Assembly: GCA_029721515.1 (NCBI GenBank)
Contig: CM056561.1
Location: 14,422,565-14,486,564, forward strand
Length of the DNA stretch: 64,000 nt
Origin: Synanceia verrucosa
Taxonomy: Eukaryota; Chordata; Actinopteri; Perciformes; Synanceiidae
Direction: 5' to 3'
Part shown: positions 20,796 through 31,680 of the stretch, one piece after another
How the letters are laid out: each line of letters opens with the position of its first letter
Position numbering within the stretch: position 1 is the stretch's first letter
Notes under the pieces: model-generated
What the model was told of the DNA's origin: nothing
Seen by the model: the letters and a program-made list of their open reading frames with translations, nothing else
Database searches by the model: none
Program-made: the position numbers and the translations under genes

Positions 20796-23141
20796 ATGCG
20801 TCCAGCTGTGTGTGTGTGTGTCCTTCTGCTGGTGGACATCCTGAACACTGGGACAGCCCAACATAACGGTAAATGCCATCCCATCGTCAACACTTACTGA
20901 AACCTCCGAAACGTGTTCATTAAAGCTCTTCTGTTCTCACAGGTGATTCTGTTCGGCTCGTATGTAAAAGATATTTAGTTCCATCATGTGGTATCAGATG
21001 GATCCGCATTGCTAAGAATCGTTGTATGAAATACATCACCAGTCCAAAATCTTTCAGTGATGCTCAGGTGATGCAAAAACACAGAAATGAAGATGTTAAA
21101 TCATCATCTTGTGCAGGAAGTTCTGATAAAATATTGGTGAAGACTAACAGTCGTATTTGTGTTGATTTTAGGAACACTGTCACTCCTTAAATGGAGACCT
21201 AATGACAATTCAAAGTCTTCAGAGCATCAAACTGGTGATTTGCTTGAGCAGCTTAGCCAGTCCTGAACCCCAACCTTTCTGGACTGGAGCCAAAAAATCT
21301 GGGGTAAGCCTCATTGAACACCCCGTTCTGATCAGAGAGAAGACAGACTGGCTGGTTAGTAAAGTCACTGATGATGATTCATTCTGTTCAGACAAAATAT
21401 TATGAAGGAGAAGACGCCTGCATGGAGGTAAACTACAAGGGTAAGTAATGAAAAGGATATAGAATAGAATTACTTTATTGATCCCAACCTGGGAAATTGC
21501 TATGTAGCAGCAGCAAGAAATGCAATCCCAGTATAAATAAAAGGCAATAAACAATAGGCAATTAAATTATAATAAGAAAAGCAGTATTAAAAATAGAAAA
21601 TGTATATGCTGATAAATAATTATGGCTCATGACGATAGTCATTGTGCAAATAAACAAACGGGTGCAGTGAAATTCAGATGAACTGTATAGTATGATATGG
21701 CATTTATAACTCTATTACCAGTGCTAATAAGCAGTAAGCTGCAGTGAAATAAAATGAACAGTCGGCTGTGATACAGGTATGATTATAAATAGTGCAAATA
21801 AAAAAACACAAACAGTAAGGTGCAGTGAACCAAGTTGAAGTGCAACAGCAGCTTCCTGTGTCCACTTCCTCACCGTCCTGTTGTGAACAGGCTGCCTCCT
21901 CACAAGAGGGACATACTTTGGAGTCAACTTCACCAAGTTGTGATCTGATCTGCTGAGTTGGGATAGGGCAGAAACATCATATGCATCAGTGGCATTTGCA
22001 TCCACAAGATCCAGTGTCTTATTGTCTCTGGTGGAGCAGTCGACATACTGGTGGAAGTTAAAGGTGTTGTTTAGTGAGGAATGGTTGAAATCTCCTGTAA
22101 TCACCATAAATGCATCCGGCTGTTCAGTCTGGAGTCTGGTTGCGGTGGAGCTGATGATGCCACAGGCCACCGCTGCATCAGCTGACGGAGGATGTAAACA
22201 ACGATCACTATGGTGGACGTAAACTCCCTCGGTCAATAATACGGGAACATTCCCACAGCGAGCATTTCAATGTCTGGGGTACAGAGGCACTCCTTTACGT
22301 ACACATGTCCGGGGTTACACCACCTCTCACTCACATAAAGTGCAAGCCACCACCACCCTTCTCCTTCCGGCTGCTAGCACAGTGTCTTCCCATACCAAAG
22401 TGAAGCCTGGGACTGCGACGCTGTCATCCAGGATGAGCGGGTGTAGCCATGTCTCAGTGAAGCACATCATGCTACACTCCCGGTATTCCCTCTGGATCTC
22501 CACAAGCGCCGCTAACTCGTCTGTCCTATCCCCCAAAGACCTCACATTTCCTATTATGATCGCTGGGACCGATGGTTTATATTTTCTTCTTTTCTCCCTC
22601 CATTTACATCCAGATGCGCAACCCTCCGTAACTCCTCTGGGATCACAGATCACTGTTCACGTGTGTAAACAATGCCTCCACTTGTACCAGCAAAGTTATC
22701 CATTATAAAGAGTAGCAAAAGTAACAGAAGAACTCGAGGAAAGGTAGAAAAACTTAGTCCAGTGATTGTCATAAGACTTACTGACAAAAGAAGTACACAA
22801 AAAGGGGTAAAACTGACAAAAAAAACACAAAAGTTAAAAATACCCAAGGGGAGCTGCTACCACAGGCTGCCACCTAGCACGGTGCCATCTTAGATGAGTA
22901 AGTAGAAATAAAGGTAAGGTAAGTAAGTAGAAATAAAGCTAAGCAGAAATAAAGGTTGTATCTGCCTACCTAGACTTCCTCTGTGAAATAGCCAGAATAT
23001 TCTGTTTGAATGCTGACAGTGAGTTTAATAAACTACTGAAAATATATTTTCTGTTTCTCTGCTCTAGATTTGGATGATTTTGAGTGGATTACTGCACGCT
23101 GCTCAGAGAAGAGCAACTTTGCCTGCATGAAAAGGATGTGA
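20796..23141 (+). CDS. C-type-lectin-like secreted protein, copy 1 (5 exons, shortened exon 4)
   Basis: Coding exons are 20796-20868, 20943-21067, 21172-21303, 21392-21440 and 23068-23141 (453 nt, 150 aa). All introns are GT-AG with phases 1,0,0,1 as in copy 2. Exon 1 encodes a signal-like leader; exon 2 CGIRW..NRC and SFSDAQ; exon 3 EHCHSLNGDLMTIQS and QPFWTGA; exons 4-5 EGEDAC, WITARCSEK and FACMK. Eight cysteines remain, as in copy 2. Exon 4 is only 49 nt versus 109, because a deletion removed the normal acceptor and the strand/long-loop part containing the DGS motif. The proposed acceptor TTCTGTTCAG derives from former codons. The frame stays open. It may be an altered lectin or an expressed pseudogene; ligand unknown. 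Intron 4 holds a LINE. Confidence 0.7.
21462..22900 (-). mobile_element. internally deleted LINE in lectin copy 1 intron 4
   Basis: On the minus strand an endonuclease domain is readable: NVRSLGDRTDELAALVEIQR and MCFTETWLHP near 22500-22620, ITGDFNHSSL near 22095, and LSRSDHNLV near 21940. These are the phosphodiesterase motifs of L2/Rex1-type LINEs. The reverse transcriptase is absent: the sequence jumps to a short 3' tail ending in GGGATCAATAAAGTAATTC (minus strand) at about 21462-21490. It is therefore non-autonomous. Confidence 0.75.
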
Positions 23142-23264
23142 TGATCAGTAGCTGCTTACTCCTTTTCAATCAGCGTCCACATGGATCAGCTGATCAGCTG
23201 AGCTGCAGGTGGACCAGTCTATTTCATGAGAACCACTGCAAACACAAGCTCTTCAATTTACTCC

Positions 23265-23270
23265 AATAAA
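23265..23270 (+). terminator. polyadenylation signal, lectin copy 1
   Basis: AATAAA 124 bp after the stop codon, in a 3'UTR nearly identical to that of copy 2. Confidence 0.65.
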
Positions 23271-23289
23271 CTCTTCAGCAGTCATGTTC

Positions 23290-23622
23290 CTGCCTCTGGT
23301 TTGATTTCAGTTCATGTTTAGCAGTATGAATGGAGAAATGGAGAAACAGTTCAGGCTCTTCTTTGTAAAAGATCATATAGTTAGCATTTAAACTGTGCAG
23401 ATGATCTCTCACCTTCTGTTTGAGTAGTTTCCTCTTTGTCCAGCTGGTGGCGCTATTACATGATGACATACAGTATGTGCATATGTGTGAGGGCTGCTAC
23501 CTTGATTAAGAGCTCTGCCCCTTGTAGGTAGAGCTGAAGAGAGCTCCCACAGACATTGAAAATATCATTTCAAAATGCACAGAATAGAAAACCAAGAATA
23601 CTTGAACACCCCAGTACTAGAA
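23290..23622. other. no recognisable feature
   Basis: Spacer between the lectin 3'UTR and the L2 tail. Confidence 0.4.
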
Positions 23623-24126
23623 TAGGCAAGGCAAGGCAAGGTAATTTTATTTATATAGCACATTTCAGCAACAGGGCAATTCAAAGTGCTTTTCATAAAA
23701 ACATAAAAGCATCAAAATATAGAACATTAAAAGCAATAAGACTAAAAAAAAATAGGATAGGACACATAAAATCCAAGAATAACAGTTTCAGTGCAGTAGA
23801 AATATAAATATAATAAAAATTAATAAAAAGCAGCAGCAAACAAAAAGGTCTTCAGCCTCGATTTAAAATTAGTAAGAGTTGCTGCTGACCTGCAGTTTTC
23901 TGGAAGTTTGTTCCAGATATAAGGAGCAGAAAAAATGAACGCTGCTTCTCCATGTTTGGTTCTGATTGGGGACAGTAAGCACACCTGAACCAGACCTGAG
24001 ACCTGACCTGAGAGGTCTGGATGACTCATATTGTAGCAGAAGATCAGACAGGTACTTTGGCAAAAAAAACATTTAGTGCTTGATAAACCAACAGTAACAC
24101 TTTGAAATCAATTCTTTGCCTGGCAG

Positions 24127-24169
24127 GAAGCTAGTGCAAAGACTAGTTTCTAGTCTTTGCACTAGCTTC
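24127..24169. repeat. perfect 20-bp inverted repeat with a 3-nt loop
   Basis: GAAGCTAGTGCAAAGACTAG is followed after TTT by its exact reverse complement. One arm is L2 sequence, so the other arose by local inverted duplication. Confidence 0.95.
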
Positions 24170-24344
24170 TAGAACTGGACAGATGTGATCCACTTTCTTG
24201 GTCTTAGTGAGGACCCTAGCAGCAACATTCTGGATCAACTGCAATTGTCTAATTGTTTGAGAGACCAGTAAGTACACTGTTACAGTAGTCAAGTCTACTG
24301 AGGATAAATGCATGGACAAGTTTTTCCAAGTCCTGCTGAGACAT

Positions 24345-24657
24345 CCATCCATCCATTATCTACCGCTTACCATCATAAGGTCGCGGGGGGACTGGAGCCT
24401 ATTCCAGCTGTCTTAGGGCAGAAGGCAAACAAGACAAGTCGCCACCTCATCGCAGGACAGACAACCATTCACACCTATGGTCAATTTAAATTAACCAATT
24501 AACCTAAACCCCCATCCCCCAAAAAATTTTGGATGGTGGGAGGAAGCCAGAGTACCTGGAGAGAACCCACACAGACACGGGGAGAACATGCAAACTCCAC
24601 ACGGAAAGGCCCCAGGCCCAGGACTTCAAGTGCTAACCACTACACCACTGTGCCGCC
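24345..24657 (-). mobile_element. tRNA-derived SINE, full length
   Basis: 313 bp flanked by a perfect 13-bp duplication CCTGCTGAGACAT (24332-24344 and 24658-24670). The tRNA-like head is at the right: minus strand starts GGCGGCACAGTGGTGTAGTG, a box A-like GTGTAGTGGTTAGCAC, with a degraded box B. The tail at the left is ATGGATGGATGG-like. Related copies are at 34709, 55580 and 56963. Inserted in the L2 element. Confidence 0.88.
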
Positions 24658-25316
24658 CCTGCTGAGACATAAGTCTCATCTAATCCTTGATATATTCCTA
24701 CATTGATAATAGGCTGACTTTGAAATTGTTTTAATGTGGCTGCTGAAGTTCAGCGCTGACCCTGAGTTGGTCATAGTCCCCTAGTAATATGGTTATATAG
24801 ATTTGTTGTTTGTTTCATCTGCATAACTATGGTAACTTTTTTGTTGCTTTTCATAATCTGTGCCAGTGGAAGCATGTAGATGTTAAACAGGATGTTAAAC
24901 AGTAGATGTTAAACCATGTAATATTTGTCTGCTCAGATGTGTAAGTACCTATTGATACAAAGTAGTCCCAGTCCTTTAAGTAGGATTCAAACCAGTTTAG
25001 CACTGTACCAGAAAGTCCCACCCAGTTTTCCAGTCGGTCTAGTAATATTTTGTATAATACTAAGACTGAAATGTATGTCATTGAGGACCTTAACAAGAGC
25101 AGTCTCAGTGCTGTGGTGTGGTCAGAAACCTTACTGGAGGACATCAAAACAGTTGTTTAGTTCCAAGAAATTGTTTAGCTGTTGAAAATCACCCAATAAT
25201 TTTATTTAAAAATGTGAGTTTTGATATGGGCCTGTAATTATTCATCAGTGACCTGTCTTGATCAGACAAAACTGTGTCATGGTATGTGAACTGACTTTAA
25301 GAGGACACGGATACGA

Positions 25317-26557
25317 CACTATATTGCCAGAAGTATTTGCTCATCCATCCAAATAATCAATATCAGGTTGTCCAATCACTTCCATGGCCACAGGTATATA
25401 AAATCAAACACCTAGGCATGCAGACTGATTTTACAAACATTGGTGAAAGAATGGGTCGCTCTCAGGAGCTCAGTGAATTCCAGTGTGGAACTCTGATAGG
25501 ATGCCACCTGTGCAACAAATCCAGTCGTGAAATTTCCTCGCTCTTAAATATTCTACAGTCAACTGTCAGCTGTATTATAAGAACGTGGAAGTGTTGGGGA
25601 ACAGCAGCATCTCAGCCACAAAGTGGTAGGCCACGTGAACTGACGGAGCAGGGTCAGCAGATGCTGAGGCGCATAGTGCGAAGAGATCGCCAACTTTCTG
25701 CAGAGTCAATCGCCACAGACCTCCAAACTTCATGTGGCCTTCAGATTAGTTCAAGAACATTGCACAGAGAGCTTCATGGAATGGGTTTCCATGGCCTAGC
25801 AGCTGCATCCAAGCCATACATCACCAAGTGCAATGCAAAGCGTCGGATGCAGTAGTGTAAAGCACGCCGCCACTGGACTGTAGAGCAGTGGAGACGCGAT
25901 CTCTGAAGTGACAAATCGCGCTTCTCCATCTGGCAGTCTGATGGGCGAGTCTGGGTTTGGCAGTTGCCAGGAGAACAATGCTTGTCAGACTGCATTGTGC
26001 CAAGTGTAAAGTTTGGTGGAGGCGGGATTATGGTGTGGGGTTGTTTTTCAGGAGCTGGGCTTGGCCCCTTAGTTCCCTGAAAGGAACTCTGAATGCTTCA
26101 GCATACCAAGACATTTTGGACAATTCCATGCTCCCAACTTTGTGGAAACAGTTTGGAGCTGGCCCCTTCCTCTTCCAACATGACTATGCACCAGGGCACA
26201 AAGCAAGGTCTATAAAGACATGGATGACAGAGTCTGGTGTGGATGAACTTGACTGGCCTGCACAGAGTCCTGACCTCAACCCAATAGTACACCTTTGGGA
26301 TGAATTAGAGTGGAGACTGAGAGCCAGGCCTCTAATATCAGTGTGTGACCTCACAAATACGCTTCTGGAAGAATGGTCAAAAATTCCAATAAACACACTC
26401 CTAAACCTTGTGGACAGCCTTCCCAGAAGAGTTGAGGCTGTTATAGCTGCAAACGGTGGACCGACGTCATATTGAACCCTATGGATTAGGAATGGGAGGT
26501 CACTTAAGTTCATATGCGAGTCAAGGCAGGTGAGCAAATACTTTTGGCAATATAGTG
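25317..26557 (+). mobile_element. Tc1-like transposon, copy A (full length, inactive)
   Basis: 1241 bp with inverted ends CACTATATTGCCAGAAGTAT and CACTATATTGCCAAAAGTAT, each continuing TTGCTCA. It lies within the L2 LINE. Same family as 32251-32991 and 61901-63132. The right flank begins TA, while the left flank reads GA, so the TA duplication has decayed on one side. Confidence 0.88.
25451..26475 (+). pseudogene. Tc1-like transposase, copy A (broken)
   Basis: Starts at ATG 25451 (MGRSQELSEFQ). A helix-turn-helix and a GRPR linker (QSGRPRELTEQ) are followed by a second DNA-binding region. An in-frame TAG at 25853 replaces Trp, another stop (TGA) sits just before SDKS, the first catalytic Asp block, and a 1-bp loss near 26077 shifts frame. 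The distal part holds the second catalytic Asp (FQHDYAPGHKARS). Where the DDE Glu is expected (PIE.LW) the sequence reads NPIVHLWDELE, so the catalytic Glu is Val. Confidence 0.85.
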
Positions 26558-26889
26558 TATATATCCTGTACCTGATATGGAGTCACTGACTGATTGTCTA
26601 ATTTTCAGAATTTTGTCAGTAAAAAAGGAGGCAAAATCATTGCAGGCCCTGGTTGATAGAAGTTCAGGGGCTACTGATACAGGAGAGTTTTTTAGTCTGT
26701 CGACAGTAACAAACAAGGCACGTGCATTATTATTATTTTTGGCTATGATGTCAAAGAAAAAGGACTGCCCTACTTTTCTCAGTTCCAAATTACGTATGCA
26801 AAGTCTCTCTTTATATAGATATCATAATGAACCTGGAGATTTGTTTTTCACCACCTGCGTTCGACTTTTCGACTCTCTCTTTTTCCTGT

Positions 26890-28135
26890 CAAAGAAAAGG
26901 GCAAGTTCTTTGGGAAACTTGTCCGGACCCATGGAGCAGCAGGGGGGGATATGCACGGCTACGGTTTGTGGACTTCAGCAGTTTAACACCATCCTCCCTG
27001 ACAGACTGGTGATAAAACTGTCAAACCTGGGAATACCACACTCCACCTGTTGCTGGATTAAGGACTTCCTGACAGATCGCTCTCAGAGGGTGAGAGTAGG
27101 CCCCTACATCTCCTCAGCGCTTAGTCTCAGCACCGGCTCCCCCCAGGGCTGTGTGCTGAGCTCCCTACTCTACACTCTCTGCACCCATGACTGTGTTCCT
27201 GCCCACCCCAGCAACAACATTGTCAAGTTTGCGGACGACACTACTGTGGTGGGGCTCATCTCCGGGGGGGATGGGTCTGCTTACAGGGATGAGGTGAAGC
27301 AGCTGGCACTGTGGTGCTCAGGAAATAACGTGGTCCTGAACACTGCCAAAACTAAGGAGATGATCATCGACTTCAGGAGGAAGAAAACTGCCATCAGCCC
27401 TCTGTTTATTGGTGATGACTGTGTAGAGAGGGTCTCCTGCTTCCGGTTTCTAGGCGTAGAGATAGAGAATGACCTGACATGGAGCATCAGCACCACCACC
27501 ATCATCAAGAAGGCACAGCAGAGATTGCACTTTCTGAGGGTACTCAGGAACAACCACCTTGCACAAAAGCTGCTGGTGTCCTTCTACCGGTGCTGCATAG
27601 AGAGCATCCTCACCTACTGCATCTGTGTGTGGTTCTCCAGCTGCACAGTGGCAGACAGGAAGGCTCTCCAGAGGGTTGTCATCACAGCCCAAAAGATTAT
27701 TGGATGCCCTCTCCCCTCCCTGGAGGAACTGTACAACACACGGTGTCTTAAGAAAGCACAAAAAATTGCCAGTGATACATCGCATCCTGGCCACTCACTT
27801 TTTGAACTTCTGCCATCAGGCAGATGCTACAGGGTGCTGAAATCACACACAAACAGACTAAAGAACAGTTTCTATGCCAGAGCCATAGTTGCACTCAACA
27901 CAGCCAGGCTGTAATGTTTTCTTCTCTGTTACGATGGAAAGTGCAATACCTTACATGCTTACATGTCAATTGTGGTGCATGTGAATATGTTACAGTCCTA
28001 TATTTTTGTTGGTGTCTTTTAATTATTTATTCTAAATGTTCTTTTAAATCTGCACCTTAAGGACTGCATCCAATTTCGTTGTACTTGTACAATGACAATA
28101 AAGACATTCTATTCTATTCTATTCTATTTTATTTT
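26890..28135 (+). mobile_element. Rex1-type (CR1/L2-group) LINE, 5'-truncated
   Basis: A plus-strand LINE 3' portion inserted into the minus-strand L2. It ends in an (ATTCT)n tract (about 28108-28130) after AATGACAATAAAGACATTC, a 3' end typical of fish Rex1/L2-group LINEs. The left border lies between about 26885 and 26945. L2 coding sequence resumes on both sides; short TTTTTC(C)TGT-like similarity at the two borders could be a decayed target duplication. Confidence 0.78.
26945..27914 (+). pseudogene. Rex1-type LINE reverse transcriptase (near-complete, frameshifted)
   Basis: Long open frame with ILPDRLVIKLSNLGIPHSTC, FLTDRSQRVRVG, STGSPQGCVLSSLLYTLCT, KFADDTTVVGLISGGDGSAY (catalytic FADD), LNTAKTKEMIIDFRR, and the C-terminal KALQRVVITAQKIIG and ARAIVALNTARL, ending at 27914. 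The first catalytic motif (VDFSSAFNTI in relatives) is split by a 2-bp loss near 26980, which puts VDF out of frame. The upstream 350 bp of the open frame at 26577-26900 is L2 sequence read on the wrong strand, not protein of this LINE. Confidence 0.85.
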
Positions 28136-28359
28136 TTCTGTTCTTACCAGTGTGGCATTTCTCCAAGGAGATATTTTCTTTCCACAGACTGCCTTCACCT
28201 TTGTGGGTGCAACAGCATCAATAATATTTGTAATTTTTGAGTTGAAATTACCTACGAGCTCATTGACCGAGATCCAAGAGAAGAGAAACCCTGAATAAAT
28301 GTTTCACTGGTGTTTTCAGCGATATATTGATTATTTTGTGATTACCTCTGTTTGAACAT

Positions 28360-28840
28360 TAATGTGCACAGAGATAAAGCTCTCAAAGAAAACAGGAATG
28401 ATCAGAAAGAGCAACATTGGTCACCACAACCTGAGAAATGTTCAGACCCTTGGAGATGGTAAAGTCCAGAGAGTGCCCCTTGTTGTGTGTGGGCTCCGTC
28501 ACATGCTGAGCCAGTCCATAGTTATCAAAGACACAGCACCGTTCTTTAGTGCTTCTGTGGTCATTGCTTTAGTGCTTTAGTGCTTCAGCATGGATGTTAA
28601 AGTCACCAACAATAACTACACAGTCAAAATCAATACAGATTCTAGATAACAGTTCAGCCAATTCCTCAAATTGAAGAGGCATCTAAAGCTGGGCAGACAC
28701 TGTCTGATATTTTCAATGGATGTACTCAGCTCCAGCTCAAACTGACTAAACAAGTTCAGTAGTTCGCAGCTTGGATTCACATGGCCTGATGCTCTGATGA
28801 GACCTGACTGCTCACACTGTACGTCCATACACGGCAAGTT
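28360..28840 (-). pseudogene. L2 endonuclease domain (broken)
   Basis: Minus strand reads FDCVVIVGDFNIHAEALKH, then GLAQHVTEPTHNKGHSLDF, the APE-type endonuclease core (GDFN and Q.V..PTH..G..LDL) of L2 LINEs. The next L2 part (28290-28140) reads SPWRNATLVRTEK-like sequence just before the Rex1 insertion. A CTTTAGTG(C/T)TT triplication near 28545-28585 is inside it. Confidence 0.72.
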
Positions 28841-28850
28841 GGACTCTTTT

Positions 28851-30118
28851 ATTGGTCAGTAATTTTATTTCCCCGAGACCTTTCCTTTCCACCTCTCCTT
28901 CAGCTCCCTGTCATCAGATGACAGCACGACTCAAATGAAAACACTCGTGCTTGTGGGGGTGCGCACTGGAGCGCTTATAGTTTGTGTGGGGAGAGGAGGG
29001 GAGATGAGCAGAGGGGCTCCTGATCAGAGGCGTTCCTGTAATTGATCATATCAATTACTCATGCACAAACAGCTGTTAAACACAGAAAATGCACCACTGT
29101 CAGAAATGTTATGTAAAAATAATAATAACAGGATTAATGTCACTGCAGCAGCTTTGGGAGACCAGTGTTTGTGTTTGAATTTGTGAATGTCGGAATTTCC
29201 ATGCTCTAAGTCAGAATTTAAGAACCCCCGTAAAGTCGGATCTCCACCTAGGAAAGTCGTATTAATCTCACCAACCTGACATAGAATTCATGGTATCTGC
29301 TACATGTTTCGTTGTAAGGCTGGAAGAGCTGGGAGCACTAAACTTGAGGTTACATTAAGGTGAGCTCTAAGTTCCGACTTCCAGTGGACACATCATACGG
29401 GAAACTCTCACTCCCCAGGGTCCTAAAGAGGAACTGTAGCAGTTTGTGCCTGTTGATCATTAGACCATTGTCTAATATGGCTACCATGATAAAGACCAAA
29501 TTACACAAAAGTAACTTATTGAGTTTATAATAATAATGATGATAATAAAACATTAATATATTGATGATGACAATCATTAAAGCCTAAATTACATAAACAT
29601 AATTTATTAATGTATCGAAAAAAGTATAGTTTTAGAACCGGTATCAAAAATGGTATTGTATCAAAACAAAGAATTAACGATATCCAGCCCTAGTGCTGCT
29701 ATAGCTTATGTAAGTTATCTGGTTAAAATCAGTATGGTTCTAGTTTGTACAATAAAATATGTTAATGTACAATCCTTAATATGTTTTATGTATGCGTTTG
29801 TATGGTGGTGGGGCGGGGGGGACGCCACAGGAGGTGTTCGCCCAGGGCACCAAATAGGCTAGGACCACCCCTGAATGGTCTCATCAAATGAGGTCTCCTG
29901 AGATGCCTCATGAAAGACCAACATTTAAGAAGTAACAATGTGTAAGTGTAATATTCAGCAACAATACTAACAATATGATTACATGGAGACCACACATTAT
30001 TGGCTGCCCTTACATGATTCACAAGCATCAGATGTTCTTCTCCAGCTGGGGTTCTCTTCAGATACGCTCCTCCTGAGCGTATCTGGACAGTAACAAAGTA
30101 GATATTACTCCACTGCAA
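28851..30118. other. no recognisable gene
   Basis: AT-rich. Contains a perfect 11-bp hairpin at 30059-30085 (CAGATACGCTC, 5-nt loop) and a short G-rich stretch near 29805-29825 that resembles the end of an unclassified DNA element. Confidence 0.4.
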
Positions 30119-31135
30119 CAACATAGTCGAGTAACAACATTTAGTCAAGTAACAACATATAGTCTAGTGACAACATACAGTATAGTCAAAGTCCTTATGG
30201 GCAAGTCATGCCACTCGGCAGCCATCTTGGCAACGCCTCCAAGGAGGCCAAGGAGACCAGACCCCTATCCACACTTTAACGTGACAGCAGGACAGAAAAA
30301 AATATATATACATGATCACTAGTAAAATTAGATACAAAAAGAAAAAACATACACTTTGAGATAGAATGACATTTAAAATGCTATTTTTCCACAGGGAGCA
30401 CTCCACTGCGCATGCGCGCAAATTTACAACACCAAGTCCACTGTACGGCTGAATCCGTGCCGGTCTGAAGTCGGTCTACTCGTCTATGATCTGCTCTGCT
30501 CTACCTGACCATGGATGTATGGAGCCAACAGACAGACGTGACAATTTAATGTCTAATACATGATTTCTCATCACCCACTCAATAAATTAGATAAAGATTT
30601 GAAAGCAGTTAAATGTTTTTGTCCTACTAGGGTTGACATTTAAATGGATGGATGCTACTTAAGTTGCTTCAACACAAGCGTTTGATGATCATTTACCAAT
30701 GATAAATACTTATAGAGCACTTTGTGACAATTTACGAACATGCCACGTTTGTGTGCCTTTTATGGTTGTAATAATAGATCTGGTTGTGGCTGATCTTTCA
30801 GCTGGCTCTGCTTGCCACCAGGTAGGTTGGTCTGTCGTAAAAATCTGTGCGGTGAAACAACATGATTGGGTTATAATTATCTCAGTTCGGCTTGAACTCG
30901 GTTGGCTCTTCGTGAAAGGAGGCGGCAAGGAGGCATTCAAAATGATCTGAGTGGTCTGTCTCTCCAATATAGAACGTCTCTGATATAGTCTCGTGACAAC
31001 ATATAGGTTAGTAACAATATATAGTTCCAGTGACAGCATATAGTCTAGTGACAACAAAAAGGCTAGTAACAACATAGTCTAGTGACAACATACGTATATA
31101 CTAGTACATAGTCTAGTGACAACATGTAGTCTAAA
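30119..31135. repeat. minisatellite (TAGTCTAGTGACAACATA-like), split in two
   Basis: About 18-21 bp units fill 30119-30185 and 30983-31135. The 800 bp between (30186-30982) is non-repetitive and reads as an insertion: its left part carries CACTCGGCAGCCATCTTGG and GCCTCCAAGGAGG, and its right part an inverted CACTCAGATCATTTTG and GCCTCCTTGCCGCC, which may be decayed inverted ends. Confidence 0.65.
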
Positions 31136-31179
31136 ATCTTAAATCATGTTATAATACAACAGGGTGTCCATTCACTGAA

Positions 31180-31680
31180 TTATGTGGTGTAATAATACAT
31201 AAAGCTTTGGGGCGTGGCTACAGTGTGATTGACAGGTCTCTGCTGTCAGTCACAGCCTGAAGAGGAACAGAGCTGATGTAATTCAGCGAACAAATAATCC
31301 ACCAAAGAGCATCATTAAAGCATCAAAAGACAGTTCACATACCATACAAAACTCATGTATTAAACTCCAACCTGGGGACCTGATCCGACCCTGCAATTTA
31401 CCTGAAATGCAAAAATAAACCTCCTAAAGCTCCACCCTAAGTTGAACATGCAATAAATTTAGCTGTGACAACATCAGTGTTTAAACAGCCTGAAGTCATT
31501 GAACTCAATAGACTGTGGAACAACCAGAACACAACATTAAATAACATATCAGGAAGGATGAGATACTTTGTCTGACAACACTTTGGGTCAATTTTAGGAA
31601 AACTGCATTTCTGTCAGTTAAACCAGTGTTGTTCAACTTTGGGGTCATGCAACAGAGTATTAGGGCCACATTGTGATTTT
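31180..31680 (+). repeat. duplicated lectin-upstream segment, copy 2
   Basis: Homologous to 40800-40992 plus 41462-41720. Shared landmarks are GGGGCGTGGCTACAGT, GAGCATCATTAAAG, CCTGAAATGCAAAAATAA and GTCAGTTAAACCAGTGTT. It marks the left part of the duplicated unit that includes each lectin gene. Confidence 0.78.

Larger units (their letters stand above)
23820..25310 (-). pseudogene. L2 reverse transcriptase and C-terminus (broken)
   Basis: From right to left on the minus strand: YRPISKLTFLNKII (near 25225), LLDRLENWVGLSGTVLNWF and SYLKDWDYFVSIG (near 25040-24950), then TIRQLQLIQNVAARVLTKT (near 24240), and the conserved tail PYIWNKLPENCRSAATLTNF followed by KSRLKTFLF, ending at 23820. The order matches L2/CR1 ORF2. 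The region around the catalytic FADD is lost or scrambled between about 24900 and 24670. A SINE (24345-24657) and a 20-bp inverted duplication (24127-24169) break it further. Confidence 0.75.
23625..28850 (-). mobile_element. L2-type LINE, nearly complete but interrupted three times
   Basis: Read 5' to 3' on the minus strand: endonuclease (28840-28360), linker before the RT (28290-28140), then after a Rex1-type insertion more linker (26880-26560), then after a Tc1 insertion the reverse transcriptase (25310-24670), then after a SINE the C-terminal domain (24340-23820) and a 3' tail of GCCTT repeats (about 23625-23645). Removing the three insertions gives collinear L2 coding DNA of about 2.4 kb. 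Frames are broken in every part. Confidence 0.78.

Noticed and set aside
26577..26900. N-terminal extension of the Rex1-type LINE open frame
   Set aside because: This stretch is L2 coding sequence on the opposite strand; the joined frame is accidental.
30119..31135. CRISPR-like array
   Set aside because: Units are contiguous and degenerate with no unique spacers; this is a minisatellite in a eukaryotic genome.
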